Shown: positions 1 through 7,793 of the stretch, in pieces
How the letters are laid out: the number at the start of each line of letters is the position of its first letter
Numbering within the stretch: position 1 is the first letter of the stretch
Assembly (NCBI GenBank): GCA_023264995.1
Contig: JAHFUR010000034.1
Coordinates: 1 to 45,059 of the forward strand
DNA: 45,059 nucleotides
From: Acidimicrobiia bacterium
GTDB taxonomy: Bacteria; Actinomycetota; Acidimicrobiia; Acidimicrobiales; AC-14
Direction: 5' to 3'
Made by a program: the position numbers and the translations under genes
The notes under the pieces: model-generated
What the model was told of the DNA's origin: nothing
Databases searched by the model: none
The model's input: the letters and a program-made list of their open reading frames with translations, nothing else

Positions 1-161
1 AACGAGGAGCCGGTGACGGTGACGGAGTCGCCAGCCTTGCCAGCGGTGCTGGAAAGGTTGAGGGTGGCCAGGTTGGTGCAGGCGAAAGCCGCTGCGCCAG
101 CGATGACCGATGCCGCTGCCGCGGCGCCGAAGACGGTTGTGACTTTACGACGGAGATTCAT
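1..161 (-). CDS. Secreted TIG/IPT-like protein, N-terminal part (runs off window)
   Basis: Only the first 53 residues are inside the window; the rest lies to the left. It opens with a basic MNLRRK stretch followed by an Ala-rich hydrophobic segment to about residue 27, which looks like a Sec signal peptide. After it comes KAGDSVTVTGSS, the first strand of an IPT/TIG-type immunoglobulin-like fold. The same plan, with almost the same KAGDxVTxTG motif, is seen in the gene at 1135-1725, so the two are paralogues. The ATG at 159-161 has an AGGTAGG Shine-Dalgarno-like site 11 bases upstream. An extracytoplasmic structural role is likely; no specific function can be assigned. Confidence 0.75.
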   Translation of the reverse strand, partial: MNLRRKVTTVFGAAAAASVIAGAAAFACTNLATLNLSSTAGKAGDSVTVTGSS

Positions 162-620
162 TTCGTGAATGACCTACCTTTGTTCTGTTGGCGAATGTGC
201 CAGTCGGACTGCCCACCGAAATGGAGTGTGGACTGACAGCAGTCTTCCATGCAATAGGTGGACCTTAGCTAGACTCAATGTGCAGCTACGCGACTACGTG
301 AGCATGAGAATTCGGCCGTGTTCTCGCCCGGCGAACGCGCCGAAGTGCGCTGGTCGTGGCCAGCAACATTGCGTCGGAAGCGAACGGCTATGTCTTGCCG
401 CTCGACAGATCGGGAGGAACGGCGATACCTCCCCGTGGCACGACCGAGGGTGGGCAAATACACAGAAGACAGCGGGGAGGAGATCGCCTCCTCCGACGAT
501 AGTAGATCCGGGTGTCTGATCCACCGGATTGGCAAATCTGTAACCGGATTGACATCAGAATGATTGTTGACCGTCGAATTCAACGGGTGTGCCGGAGCGG
601 GCGCCGGCGTCCGATTGCGG
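162..620. other. Intergenic region without a convincing gene
   Basis: Reading frames here are short, overlap one another on both strands and match no family I recognise. The segment separates the minus-strand TIG-like gene on its left from the STAS gene, so it should hold the promoter of the former and the 3' end of the latter. I see no clear operator or terminator. Confidence 0.5.
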
Positions 621-1001
621 CTATCCCACGCCGGCTCGGGAGCCGGTCTGGCTGGCGATTGCTGCTCGGGCCTTGGCCGGAGTGCTCGCCACGACGACGA
701 TCCGATCGAAGCCGGTCATGCTGATTAGCCGTCGCACGTTCGGCCGGGTGCAACACATGGCCACCGCGCCGCCGGCCTCCCGGACACGCCGGATGCCACC
801 CACGAGCGCGCCGAGGCCAGCGGAGTCCACGAAGCGGACCTCGCGTATGTCGACGAGGACCGCGCCGGCGCCGACGGCGTCGGCAAACCGCTCCCTCACC
901 TGTGACGCACAGAAGGAGTCGATGTCGCCGGTGACCCGGATCACCGCAGGCTCCTGGCGGTCGTCGAAGGACACGGTCGCGTGCTTGTCGGCGAGGTGCA
1001 T
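621..1001 (-). CDS. STAS-domain anti-sigma factor antagonist
   Basis: A 126-residue protein made almost entirely of one STAS domain. The core VLVDIREVRFVDSAGLGAL matches the SpoIIAA/RsbV pattern, in which the serine of DSAGL (Ser60 here) is phosphorylated by an anti-sigma factor kinase and dephosphorylated by a PP2C/SpoIIE phosphatase. In its unphosphorylated form such a protein binds the anti-sigma factor and frees a sigma factor. A SpoIIE phosphatase is encoded about 5.5 kb away (6391-7419) and could be its partner, but no kinase or sigma gene is in the window. A cysteine pair (MCC) follows in the fourth strand. The ATG at 999-1001 has no obvious ribosome binding site. Confidence 0.88.
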   Translation of the reverse strand: MHLADKHATVSFDDRQEPAVIRVTGDIDSFCASQVRERFADAVGAGAVLVDIREVRFVDSAGLGALVGGIRRVREAGGAVAMCCTRPNVRRLISMTGFDRIVVVASTPAKARAAIASQTGSRAGVG

Positions 1002-1134
1002 GAATCCAGTTTGGGCCGTGCGATCGGTGAGTTCGTGGTTGATCTGATTGCAATTCGGCGACAGAGCGACGCGGGAACGGGCCGACCCCAGCGATCGGCC
1101 CGTTCCCGGTTGGACTGGCAGGTTGCCGATCCGA

Positions 1135-1725
1135 TCAGCCCTTGGTGGTCACCCGGACAGGCGCAGCCGTCGTACCGCCACGACGGCTGGTGGCAAGAGC
1201 GGCAATGCCGGCGGCGAACATCCCGACGCCGGCTACGCCGAGTGCGACGAGGGCGAGTGTGCCGTTGCCCACCGAGTTGTCACTCCGCAGCAGACCTGGC
1301 ATGCGATCAGTGGTGTCCGACGTGGTGGCGGCACCGAGAACCGGGCTCTGGCCGGAAGGACCGACGACGGTCATCACGGCCCGGATCGGGGAGAGCGTCA
1401 GGTTGCCTGCCCTGGCCTGGGTGACGATGATCACGTAGTTGCCAGGCTGCGTGCCGGGCGGGACGACGAACGAGGCCGTGATGGTCTGGTTGTCGGGCTT
1501 GGCCAGCTCAGCGATGACTGGACCGTCCAGGGCGTTGAAGCGGACCTGGACGGGATCGGTCAGCCGGAAGCCGGTGCCGGTGATGGTGACTGTGTCGCCG
1601 GCTTTGGCCTTGACGGTCGAGAGGTTGACAACCGGCCCCGAGACGCAGGCCCAAGCGGCTGCGGCGGCGAGGACGACGACGGCGATGCTGGCCATGGCTC
1701 CGAATACGAAACGTCTTGCGTGCAA
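1135..1725 (-). CDS. Secreted TIG/IPT-like protein with C-terminal membrane anchor
   Basis: A 196-residue protein with an N-terminal signal segment (hydrophobic to about residue 27) and an Ig-like domain beginning KAGDTVTITGTGF at about residues 41-53, whose later strands run through PPGTQPGNYVIIVTQ. After a linker, a hydrophobic helix (about 153-177: LALVALGVAGVGMFAAGIAA) is followed by a short basic tail, so the domain should be held outside the membrane. It is a paralogue of the partial gene at 1-161. The start is a TTG at 1723-1725, chosen because AAGGAG stands five bases upstream; the internal ATG at codon 11 would cut into the signal peptide. It lies 155 bases downstream of the regulator operon and could be read through from it. 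Confidence 0.8.
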   Translation of the reverse strand: MHARRFVFGAMASIAVVVLAAAAAWACVSGPVVNLSTVKAKAGDTVTITGTGFRLTDPVQVRFNALDGPVIAELAKPDNQTITASFVVPPGTQPGNYVIIVTQARAGNLTLSPIRAVMTVVGPSGQSPVLGAATTSDTTDRMPGLLRSDNSVGNGTLALVALGVAGVGMFAAGIAALATSRRGGTTAAPVRVTTKG

Positions 1726-1880
1726 TGTCTCTCCTTCGTCGGGAACCGGGATTCAGCTGATGCCGCGGCATGCCGGGACACCAGCCGCCCGTCCGGGCAT
1801 CCTCGCCGCGGGAGGCGACGATGGTCCGCCGATCGTGTGTCGGTTCGGTTACAGGTAGGACGCGCGGGTGACAGTGACGG

Positions 1881-2075
1881 TCAGCGGGTGGGAAGTGATG
1901 TGGTCGTCGTCGAGGTCGTCGTCGTCGAGGTCGTCGTCGAGACCGCCGGCCTCGGGTCGAGGAGGTCGAAGGGGACCTTGTCGTCGGCGACCGGCCGGGG
2001 GGACGTGTCCGTCGGCACCCCGCACGATGCGGCCAGGAGAGTGGCGAGGAACGCACCGAGAAGACGTCGGCTCAT
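1881..2075 (-). CDS. Short lipoprotein, truncated relative of GerMN/LpqB-type lipoproteins
   Basis: A 64-residue product with a lipoprotein signal (LLAASC, lipidated Cys18) followed by CGVPTDTSPRPVADDKVPFDLL, the opening typical of GerMN-domain lipoproteins that accompany actinobacterial MtrAB-like two-component genes. A Ser/Thr-rich linker then ends at a TGA where the GerMN domain should begin. The DNA beyond the stop holds only a short continuation in another frame (ending at 1849) and no GerMN sequence. The ATG overlaps the kinase stop as ATGA, so the gene is translationally coupled to the two-component genes. It may be a decayed lipoprotein or a natural mini-lipoprotein; I favour truncation. 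Confidence 0.7.
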   Translation of the reverse strand: MSRRLLGAFLATLLAASCGVPTDTSPRPVADDKVPFDLLDPRPAVSTTTSTTTTSTTTTSLPTR

Positions 2076-3472
2076 GTGACGACGGGGAGGCGGACCACAA
2101 ATCTCGCCCCCCCTCCCTCCCTTTCCTCCACCCAGACCCGGCCGCCGTGCAGCGTCACATGCTCGCGTACCAGGGCCAGTCCGAGCCCGCTGCCTTCTCC
2201 GGCGCCCCTCATGCCGGCGGCCCGCCCGCGGAAGAAGCGGTCGAAGACCTTGTCGCGCTCGTCAGGCGGCACGCCGGGACCCGAGTCCTCGACGGCGAAG
2301 CCGGCCCAGTCGCCGTCGCGCTCCACGACCAGGCGGGCCACGCCGCCACCGTGGCGCCGGGCGTTGTCGGCCAGGTTCGCGAGGACCCGCTCGAGGCGCC
2401 GCTTGTCGGCGGAGACGACCGCATCGCCGGCGCCGGGCCCGATCTCGACCGCAAGGTCCGGATCCGGCCCGGTGCGGGCGGCCTCGACGACGAACTGCAC
2501 GAAGCTGATGTCCTCGACGACTAGCTCCTCGACGCCGGCGTCGAGCCGTGAGATCTCAAGCAGGTTCTCGACCAGCCTCTCGAACCGGCCAATCTCGGCA
2601 CCGAGGAGGTCGATGCCCGTCCGAGCCCGCTCGGGCATCTCCTCCCGGCGCGAGCTGACGACGGCCAGGGCGGCGGCCAGGGTGGTCAGCGGCGACCGGA
2701 GCTCGTGACTGACATCGGACGCGAAACGTGCGTCCCGCCGGATGCGCGTCAGGAGCGCCTCGGTCATCTGATTGAAGGAAATGGCCATCCGTGACAGCTC
2801 GGGATCTCCCGATTCCTCGAGGCGGACGTCGAAGCGCCCGCTGGCGACGGCGGCCGCAGCCGCCGAGACTGCGCTGACCGGTGAAAGGACCCTGCGACTG
2901 GCCCACCGACCCATCGTGGCCCCGGCCAGGGTGGTGATCAGGGCGGCGGCGATCGAGGAGTTCAAGAGGATGCGGAGCGTCCGGTCGAGCTCGACCAGCT
3001 GGAACACCTCGAAGTAGGCGCCGTCGACGGCGGGCAACGGGATGCCGACGACGAACTGGGGGACGCCACCAAGCCGCACGAGCTGGCGGGCGGCGCCGCC
3101 GGCGTCCACCGTCTCCCGTAACGCGATGGGGAGCGAGTCCCGGCCTACGGTGCTCGACGCCGCGAACCAGGTCTGGCCGCGCCGGAGGATGGGCGTCGAT
3201 CGCGCCGGGAGCTCGACCGACGCGAGCAGTCGTGGGATGTCGGTGTCGGCGGATCCCAGCGTGATCTTCACCAGGCGGGCGTTGACGTAGGTCTGTCGCA
3301 GCGCCGACGTCTCCCGCTGCCGCAGCAGGTAGGACCGGGCGAGCTCGTAGGTGAGCGACGCGAGCGAGGCGGACAGCAGGAGGGCGCCCACCGCGAAGGC
3401 CAGGGTGAGCCGGGTGCGCAGGCTGATGGTGCGCTGCCACCCGGTCGCCGGGCCGGCCCAACTGAGCTTCAC
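2072..3472 (-). CDS. Sensor histidine kinase (MtrB-like)
   Basis: A 466-residue membrane kinase. Transmembrane helix 1 is at about 21-42, an extracytoplasmic sensor region follows to about 165, transmembrane helix 2 is at about 168-188, and a HAMP segment runs to about 245. The phosphoacceptor box is DVSHELRSP (His256). The ATPase domain shows the N box LANLADNARRHG, the G1 box VEDSGPGVP, the F box and the G2 box GEGSGLGLAL. All catalytic motifs are intact. The start overlaps the response regulator stop and its stop overlaps the lipoprotein start, both as ATGA. The order regulator-kinase-lipoprotein is that of MtrA-MtrB-LpqB, suggesting an envelope or osmotic stress sensor; the upstream chloride transporter in the same operon fits that. 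Confidence 0.93.
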   Translation of the reverse strand: MKLSWAGPATGWQRTISLRTRLTLAFAVGALLLSASLASLTYELARSYLLRQRETSALRQTYVNARLVKITLGSADTDIPRLLASVELPARSTPILRRGQTWFAASSTVGRDSLPIALRETVDAGGAARQLVRLGGVPQFVVGIPLPAVDGAYFEVFQLVELDRTLRILLNSSIAAALITTLAGATMGRWASRRVLSPVSAVSAAAAAVASGRFDVRLEESGDPELSRMAISFNQMTEALLTRIRRDARFASDVSHELRSPLTTLAAALAVVSSRREEMPERARTGIDLLGAEIGRFERLVENLLEISRLDAGVEELVVEDISFVQFVVEAARTGPDPDLAVEIGPGAGDAVVSADKRRLERVLANLADNARRHGGGVARLVVERDGDWAGFAVEDSGPGVPPDERDKVFDRFFRGRAAGMRGAGEGSGLGLALVREHVTLHGGRVWVEEREGGGARFVVRLPVVT

Positions 3473-4149
3473 GGTTCCAGCTTGTAGCCCAGGCCGCGCA
3501 CGGTGACGATGTGGCGGGGGTGGGTGGGGTCCTTCTCCACCTTGGTGCGCAGCCGGCGGATGTGCACGTCGACGAGGCGGCCGTCGCCGAAGTAGCCGTA
3601 GCCCCAGACCTTGTCGAGGAGCAGCTCACGGCTGAGGAGCCGGCCGGGGTTCTGGGCCAGCTCGCACAGCAGCTTGAACTCCGTCTTCGTGAGCGAGACC
3701 TCGGCGCCTCCGACCCGTACGGTGCCGGCATCGGGAAAGACTTCGATGTCGCCGAAGACGGGGCGGGTCGGGCCCGACTCCGACCGGGTGGCCCGGCGGA
3801 GCAGGGCGCGGATGCGGGCCGACAGCTCCTTGGGGACCGCCGGCTTGACCATGTAGTCGTCCGCCCCCGCTTCCAGGCCGGCCACCACGTCGTGGCTGTC
3901 CGAGCGCGCCGTGAGAATGAGGATGGGCACGTCGCTGCTGGACCGGAGCCGGCGGCACAGCTCGAACCCGTCCATGCCCGGCAGCATGAGGTCGACGAGG
4001 ACGACGTCGACCGGCCGGAGCGCCAACGCCTCGATCCCGGCCTCGGCGCTCTCGGCCAGCTCGACCGTGTGGCCCTCGTCCTCGAGAACGAGCTGCAACG
4101 ACAACCGAATCCGCGCATCGTCCTCGACGATCAGGATTCGTGAGCCCAT
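3469..4149 (-). CDS. OmpR/PhoB-family response regulator (MtrA-like)
   Basis: A 226-residue regulator. The receiver domain (about 1-120) has the acidic pair VEDD near residue 10, phosphoacceptor Asp53 in LVDLMLPGMDG, the Thr of ILTARSD and the conserved lysine in DDYMVKP. The C-terminal winged helix (about 130-226) has LTKTEFKLLCELAQNPGR, RRLRTKVEKDP and the ending TVRGLGYKLEP typical of OmpR-type DNA-binding domains. It is phosphorylated presumably by the kinase encoded directly downstream. The CLC gene stop lies 8 bases before its start, so it belongs to the same transcript. Confidence 0.94.
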   Translation of the reverse strand: MGSRILIVEDDARIRLSLQLVLEDEGHTVELAESAEAGIEALALRPVDVVLVDLMLPGMDGFELCRRLRSSSDVPILILTARSDSHDVVAGLEAGADDYMVKPAVPKELSARIRALLRRATRSESGPTRPVFGDIEVFPDAGTVRVGGAEVSLTKTEFKLLCELAQNPGRLLSRELLLDKVWGYGYFGDGRLVDVHIRRLRTKVEKDPTHPRHIVTVRGLGYKLEP

Positions 4150-4157
4150 AGCCTGTC

Positions 4158-5891
4158 CTACTGCTCCTCGGGCTCGAGCCGGTCGAGGATGTCCCCGACG
4201 TTGACGATATCGCCGGCGCTGATCGTGCCGACGAAGGTCGGACCGTCACAGACGGCCAGGAGCTGCACGTCCGCGTCCTCCATGATCCGGATGGCGTCGG
4301 CGAGGAGCCAAGAGGTCGATGCGACCGGGATGTCGCGCCGCATGATCGAGCCAACCGTCGTCGCCCCCCAGGCGTCCCGATCCACGCCGGCGAGCTCCCC
4401 GGTGCCGGCGATACCCAGAAAGTTGCTGGATTCGACCACCGCCACCGACTGCTGCCGTGTCCCTACGAGGTGCTGCCAGAAGAACTCCTCCACGGTGGCG
4501 TCCGGGGGTACGGTCCGGGCGTCGGTGTCGACCAGGGTGGCGAGTGGCAGCTGGAGCCGGCCCTCGAGATGACCCACCCGGCCACCAACCTGGTACGGCG
4601 AGATCGACGCCCGTCCGATGACCAACTGGGCCACGACGGCCGCGATGAGCCCCGGGACGACGAAACCCGGCCGGCCGGTGAACTCGGCCACGAACACCAC
4701 GGCGGCGAGCGGTACGTGGTAGCCGGCTCCCAGGAAGGCGGCCATGCCGACCACCGGGAACAGGCCGGCGTTCCCGGAGTCGAAGAGGCCTCCCACGACC
4801 CGGCCGATGAGGGCGCCCTGGATGACGAGTGGGATGAAGAGGCCGCCGGACCCGCCACCCGCGACGGCGGCGGCGGTGCCGGCCACCCGCAGCGTGCCGA
4901 GAGCGACGATGGCGAACACACTGCGTTCCGGCGCCAGGGCCCAGCGCAAGGCGTTGTAGCCGGGACCGAGGCTCAGCGGGGCGTGGGCGATAAGGTGGCC
5001 CCCGAGGACCGTGGCCGCCAGCACCGCTCCGGCGCCGGCGATCCGCACCGCCGGACGCCCGGTCGTCGACGCCTTCTTGGCGGTCTGCATGACGGCGGCG
5101 AAGGCGCGGGCCAGGAGGCCGGCGGCAAGCCCGACGGCCGCGGCGCCGCCAAGGTCGACGAGGTTGAAGGGCGGCTGCCCGGCGATCGGCAGGATCGGGT
5201 CGGTACCGGCCAGGGCGGCGAAGACGACGTAGCTGGCGGCGGCGCTGATGGCGGCGGGAAGGAGCATGCGATGGGCGATGTCGCGTTGGTAGGGCACCTC
5301 GAGGGCAAAGACCAGTCCCGTGACCGGCGCCTTAAAGATGGCCGCCACCCCGGCCGCCGCACCGGCGACGAGCAGCACCTTGGCGTCCTCGGGGGAGAAG
5401 TAGCGTCCGAACCGCCGTTGGATGCGGGTGCCGATCGCGGCGCCGAGGTACAGCGACGGCCCTTCATATCCGAGGGGGGCACCCGACCCGAGGGTGGCCA
5501 TCGCCGCCGCGAGGCGGGCGAGCACCGGCCGCTGCTCCATACGCCGGCCCCGGTCGTGGAACGCCCGGATGTACACGTCGGAGGTGGCAGGGCTCGCCCC
5601 CGCTCCTCCGTAGCGCAGGAATGTAGCTGCGAGAAGCAAACCCGCCGCAGGCATGACGGCCTGGGCGGCGACCGGGAGCGCGAGTACGCCACGCAGCAAC
5701 CTCATCGTGAGCTTGTCGAAGCCGGCGACGGCCAAACCGGTCACCGCGCCGGTCGCGCCAGCGAGGAGGAGCACCTGCTGGGATCGCTTGGAGAACGCCA
5801 CCAGCCGCTCACGGTCCATCGCGGGCCACGCGGGCCGCCTGCTGGCAGGAGTCGAACCCTCGTCGCCCGGATCCGTGCGCTTCCTCGTCAT
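4158..5891 (-). CDS. CLC-family chloride channel/transporter with two CBS domains
   Basis: A 577-residue integral membrane protein. CLC hallmarks: GYEGPS (141-146, with Glu143 in the gating-glutamate position of GREGP), FKAPVTGLVFALEV (186-199) and GGGSGGLFIP in the second half. The C-terminal 125 residues form a CBS pair (about 450-575), which in CLC proteins often binds nucleotides. By comparison with E. coli ClcA, the second glutamate of the EE pair (Glu203, the internal proton glutamate) is Val199 here, a change found in channel-type CLCs, and the usual GSGIP loop is divergent (GAGASP). It overlaps the MarR stop by ATGA and sits 8 bases before the two-component genes. Confidence 0.92.
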   Translation of the reverse strand: MTRKRTDPGDEGSTPASRRPAWPAMDRERLVAFSKRSQQVLLLAGATGAVTGLAVAGFDKLTMRLLRGVLALPVAAQAVMPAAGLLLAATFLRYGGAGASPATSDVYIRAFHDRGRRMEQRPVLARLAAAMATLGSGAPLGYEGPSLYLGAAIGTRIQRRFGRYFSPEDAKVLLVAGAAAGVAAIFKAPVTGLVFALEVPYQRDIAHRMLLPAAISAAASYVVFAALAGTDPILPIAGQPPFNLVDLGGAAAVGLAAGLLARAFAAVMQTAKKASTTGRPAVRIAGAGAVLAATVLGGHLIAHAPLSLGPGYNALRWALAPERSVFAIVALGTLRVAGTAAAVAGGGSGGLFIPLVIQGALIGRVVGGLFDSGNAGLFPVVGMAAFLGAGYHVPLAAVVFVAEFTGRPGFVVPGLIAAVVAQLVIGRASISPYQVGGRVGHLEGRLQLPLATLVDTDARTVPPDATVEEFFWQHLVGTRQQSVAVVESSNFLGIAGTGELAGVDRDAWGATTVGSIMRRDIPVASTSWLLADAIRIMEDADVQLLAVCDGPTFVGTISAGDIVNVGDILDRLEPEEQ

Positions 5892-6394
5892 CCGGAGTCC
5901 TCCGGGAGCCGGGGATCCCAGCCCCAGAGGTCCGGGGTCGCCAGCGCGCCGGCGGCGTCGGCGAAGGCGTGCAGCGCCTTCACCGCGCCGGCCAGCTCGT
6001 CGTCGGTCATCCGGTCGGCGATCGTCGCCAGGTCGCGCCGGCGTCGGACGGTGACGCGTTCCATGGCAGCGCGACCGCCTGGTGCAAGATGGACTTCGAC
6101 CACGCGTCGGTCGTCCTGGCTGGCAATCCTTTCGATGAGACCCTTGCGGACCAAGCGGTCACACAGGCGGGTGGCGCTGGACGGATGGATGTCGAGCGCA
6201 TGGGCGATGTCGGTGACCGTGACCCGGACCTCCCCGGCGAGCAGCACAAGGGTCCTGAACTGCGGCAGGGTGATCTCCTCGTCGCCAGCAAGTGACCGGG
6301 CCGCCACGCTGACCAGCGCCCGCGACGCAACCAGGAGCGCATCGACTGCGTCGTCGGGCGGCGTCGCATTCCACGCCGGACGCCGGCCGTTCAT
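5888..6394 (-). CDS. MarR-family transcriptional regulator
   Basis: A 168-residue winged-helix protein. The DNA-binding core is LPQFRTLVLLAGE, VTDIAHALDIHPSSATRLCDRL (recognition helix) and a wing with DDRRVVEVHL, flanked by N- and C-terminal helices for dimerisation. MarR proteins usually repress their own operon and nearby genes until a small ligand binds. Here the gene is second in an operon, coupled by ATGA overlaps both to the SpoIIE phosphatase before it and to the chloride transporter after it, so the transporter is its obvious target. A candidate operator is the GCAATTATTGC palindrome at 7595-7605. A second, clearly related MarR is at 11184-11675. Confidence 0.92.
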   Translation of the reverse strand: MNGRRPAWNATPPDDAVDALLVASRALVSVAARSLAGDEEITLPQFRTLVLLAGEVRVTVTDIAHALDIHPSSATRLCDRLVRKGLIERIASQDDRRVVEVHLAPGGRAAMERVTVRRRRDLATIADRMTDDELAGAVKALHAFADAAGALATPDLWGWDPRLPEDSG

Positions 6395-7419
6395 CGCGGC
6401 CGAGCCCGGGCAAGCACGAGGATCACGTCGTCGTCAATCCCGCTGGCGCAATGCGACTCGAGGTCCACCAGGATGGCATCGAGGACTTCACCGGGATCCG
6501 CGGTGGTCGAGTGCCTTGCGAAACTGGATGCCAGGTCGAAGGGTTGGCCGGCGGCGTTGCGGCCCTCGAACGCGCCGTCGCTGTAGGCAAGGACGCGCGC
6601 GTCTGGAGCAAGTGGCGTCACCGATGCAGCCGGCTCTGAACCCATACACAGTGGCAAGGAGGTCGGCTCCTGAAGGGCGGCGACGCGTCCTCCAGCGGCC
6701 ATGAGGAGCAATGGGTGCCCGCAGCGAACCGTCACCATGGCGTCGGCCGCCGGATCGAACTGGACGAGGACGGCGGTGGCGAACTCCTCGCCGGAGGAGT
6801 CGGAGTAGCGGGCTCCGGTCGAGTCCATCGCGGTCGCCACGTCGGCGAGCAGGGGTTCGGTGACCGCCCGGCTGCGGAACTCGCCGAGCAACACCGATGC
6901 GAGTCGGACCGCATCAAGTCCCTTCCCTCGAACGTCACCCACGACGAGCCGGACGCCCCACGGCGTCGGAACGACGCCGTAGAAGTCCCCCCCGATGTCG
7001 GCCTCCACCGAGGCCGATCGGTAGCGGGCAGCGAGGCGGACGCCGTCGAGCTCATCGGGGATCGGGTGAAGGATGCTGAGCTGGGCAACCTCCGCCACCC
7101 GGGTTACGGCGACCAGCTTCGCATCCCGGCGGGCGCGTTCAAGCGCCAGCCTGATGGCGAGCGCGCCCCCGAGCGCGACGGCGACCACTCTCACGACGTG
7201 GGCCGAGCTCCCGAATGTGCCGTCGGACCAGCCCAGCGCGATGGCGGTGATGACGGCGACAATTGCGGCGACCGCCGTGTCGCGCGTCGTGGCCAGCGCC
7301 GAGGCGACGAAAGGGCCGAAGACGAGGGTCACGACCAACGAGGCATCGGAGCCGTACACCAGGTCTACCCCGGCGGCAGCGGCCAAGGTGGCTGCGGTTA
7401 CCCAACGGCCACCGGTCAC
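6391..7419 (-). CDS. Membrane SpoIIE/PP2C-type serine phosphatase
   Basis: With the GTG at 7417-7419 the protein has 342 residues: hydrophobic helices in about the first 95 residues (for instance SLVVTLVFGPFVASALA), then a SpoIIE-type phosphatase domain with ADIGGDFYG, VVGDVRGKG and the closing DDDVILVLAR, the metal-binding acidic motifs of this family. It should dephosphorylate a STAS antagonist; the STAS protein at 621-1001 is the only candidate here. The frame stays open to a TTG at 7624-7626, but the extra 69 codons look non-coding and AT-rich at their beginning, and a GGAG lies 9 bases before the GTG, so I prefer the shorter form. First gene of the six-gene operon; its stop overlaps the MarR start. 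Confidence 0.87.
   Translation of the reverse strand: MTGGRWVTAATLAAAAGVDLVYGSDASLVVTLVFGPFVASALATTRDTAVAAIVAVITAIALGWSDGTFGSSAHVVRVVAVALGGALAIRLALERARRDAKLVAVTRVAEVAQLSILHPIPDELDGVRLAARYRSASVEADIGGDFYGVVPTPWGVRLVVGDVRGKGLDAVRLASVLLGEFRSRAVTEPLLADVATAMDSTGARYSDSSGEEFATAVLVQFDPAADAMVTVRCGHPLLLMAAGGRVAALQEPTSLPLCMGSEPAASVTPLAPDARVLAYSDGAFEGRNAAGQPFDLASSFARHSTTADPGEVLDAILVDLESHCASGIDDDVILVLARARPR
7258..7329. repeat. 72-bp exact direct repeat, copy 1 (inside SpoIIE gene)
   Basis: The 72 bases at 7258-7329 recur without mismatch at 7635-7706, 377 bases away in the same orientation. This copy is in frame within the phosphatase gene and codes for a transmembrane segment, so it is the likely donor. 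Confidence 0.97.
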
Positions 7420-7594
7420 GCCTGAGGGCTCCGGCGATGCGGAAACCTCGGCTCGGCCCGTAGGAGCGGCCCCGCCCCGCTCCTCTCCCGACGCCCGGGT
7501 CAGCGCACCGCGCTGTGATCGCTCCGATCGCAGACGCCGGTCGACTCCGGAGACTCTTCGGCTTCCGACGGGCTTCGGGAATGCATGCAGAAAA

Positions 7595-7605
7595 GCAATT
7601 ATTGC
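7595..7605. promoter_or_regulatory. Palindrome GCAATTATTGC, candidate MarR operator
   Basis: Perfect 5-base arms around one central base in an AT-rich island upstream of the SpoIIE-MarR-CLC operon and of the divergent antiporter gene. MarR proteins commonly bind short TTGC/GCAA-type inverted repeats. Assignment to the MarR at 5888-6394 is an inference. Confidence 0.35.
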
Positions 7606-7634
7606 ATTGAGGCATGTACACTGCAACTCGCGCG

Positions 7635-7706
7635 GACAATTGCGGCGACCGCCGTGTCGCGCGTCGTGGCCAGCGCCGAGGCGACGAAAGGGCCGAAGAC
7701 GAGGGT
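7635..7706. repeat. 72-bp exact direct repeat, copy 2 (intergenic)
   Basis: Second copy of the segment at 7258-7329, lying between the SpoIIE gene and the CaCA antiporter gene. It carries no start, stop or domain of its own and appears to be a displaced fragment of the phosphatase gene. Confidence 0.97.
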
Positions 7707-7793
7707 GACGCCTGCTCGGTCGGTTCCGGCTGCTGCCCCGCCCAGTACCACGGCTTTCGCGCCGCTGGGCCCGAAGAGACCAGACTTCGTGAG

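Noticed and set aside
1048-2079. Open frame of about 340 codons on the plus strand
   Set aside because: Opposes the TIG-like and lipoprotein genes, which have proper signals and ribosome binding sites.
5840-5875. TRNA-like GAGTCGAACCCTCG sequence near the CLC start
   Set aside because: The T-stem does not pair and the bases code for the N-terminus of the chloride transporter.
4470-6704. Open frame of over 700 codons on the plus strand
   Set aside because: Antisense to the CLC, MarR and SpoIIE genes; composition is charged and repetitive without any recognisable domain.
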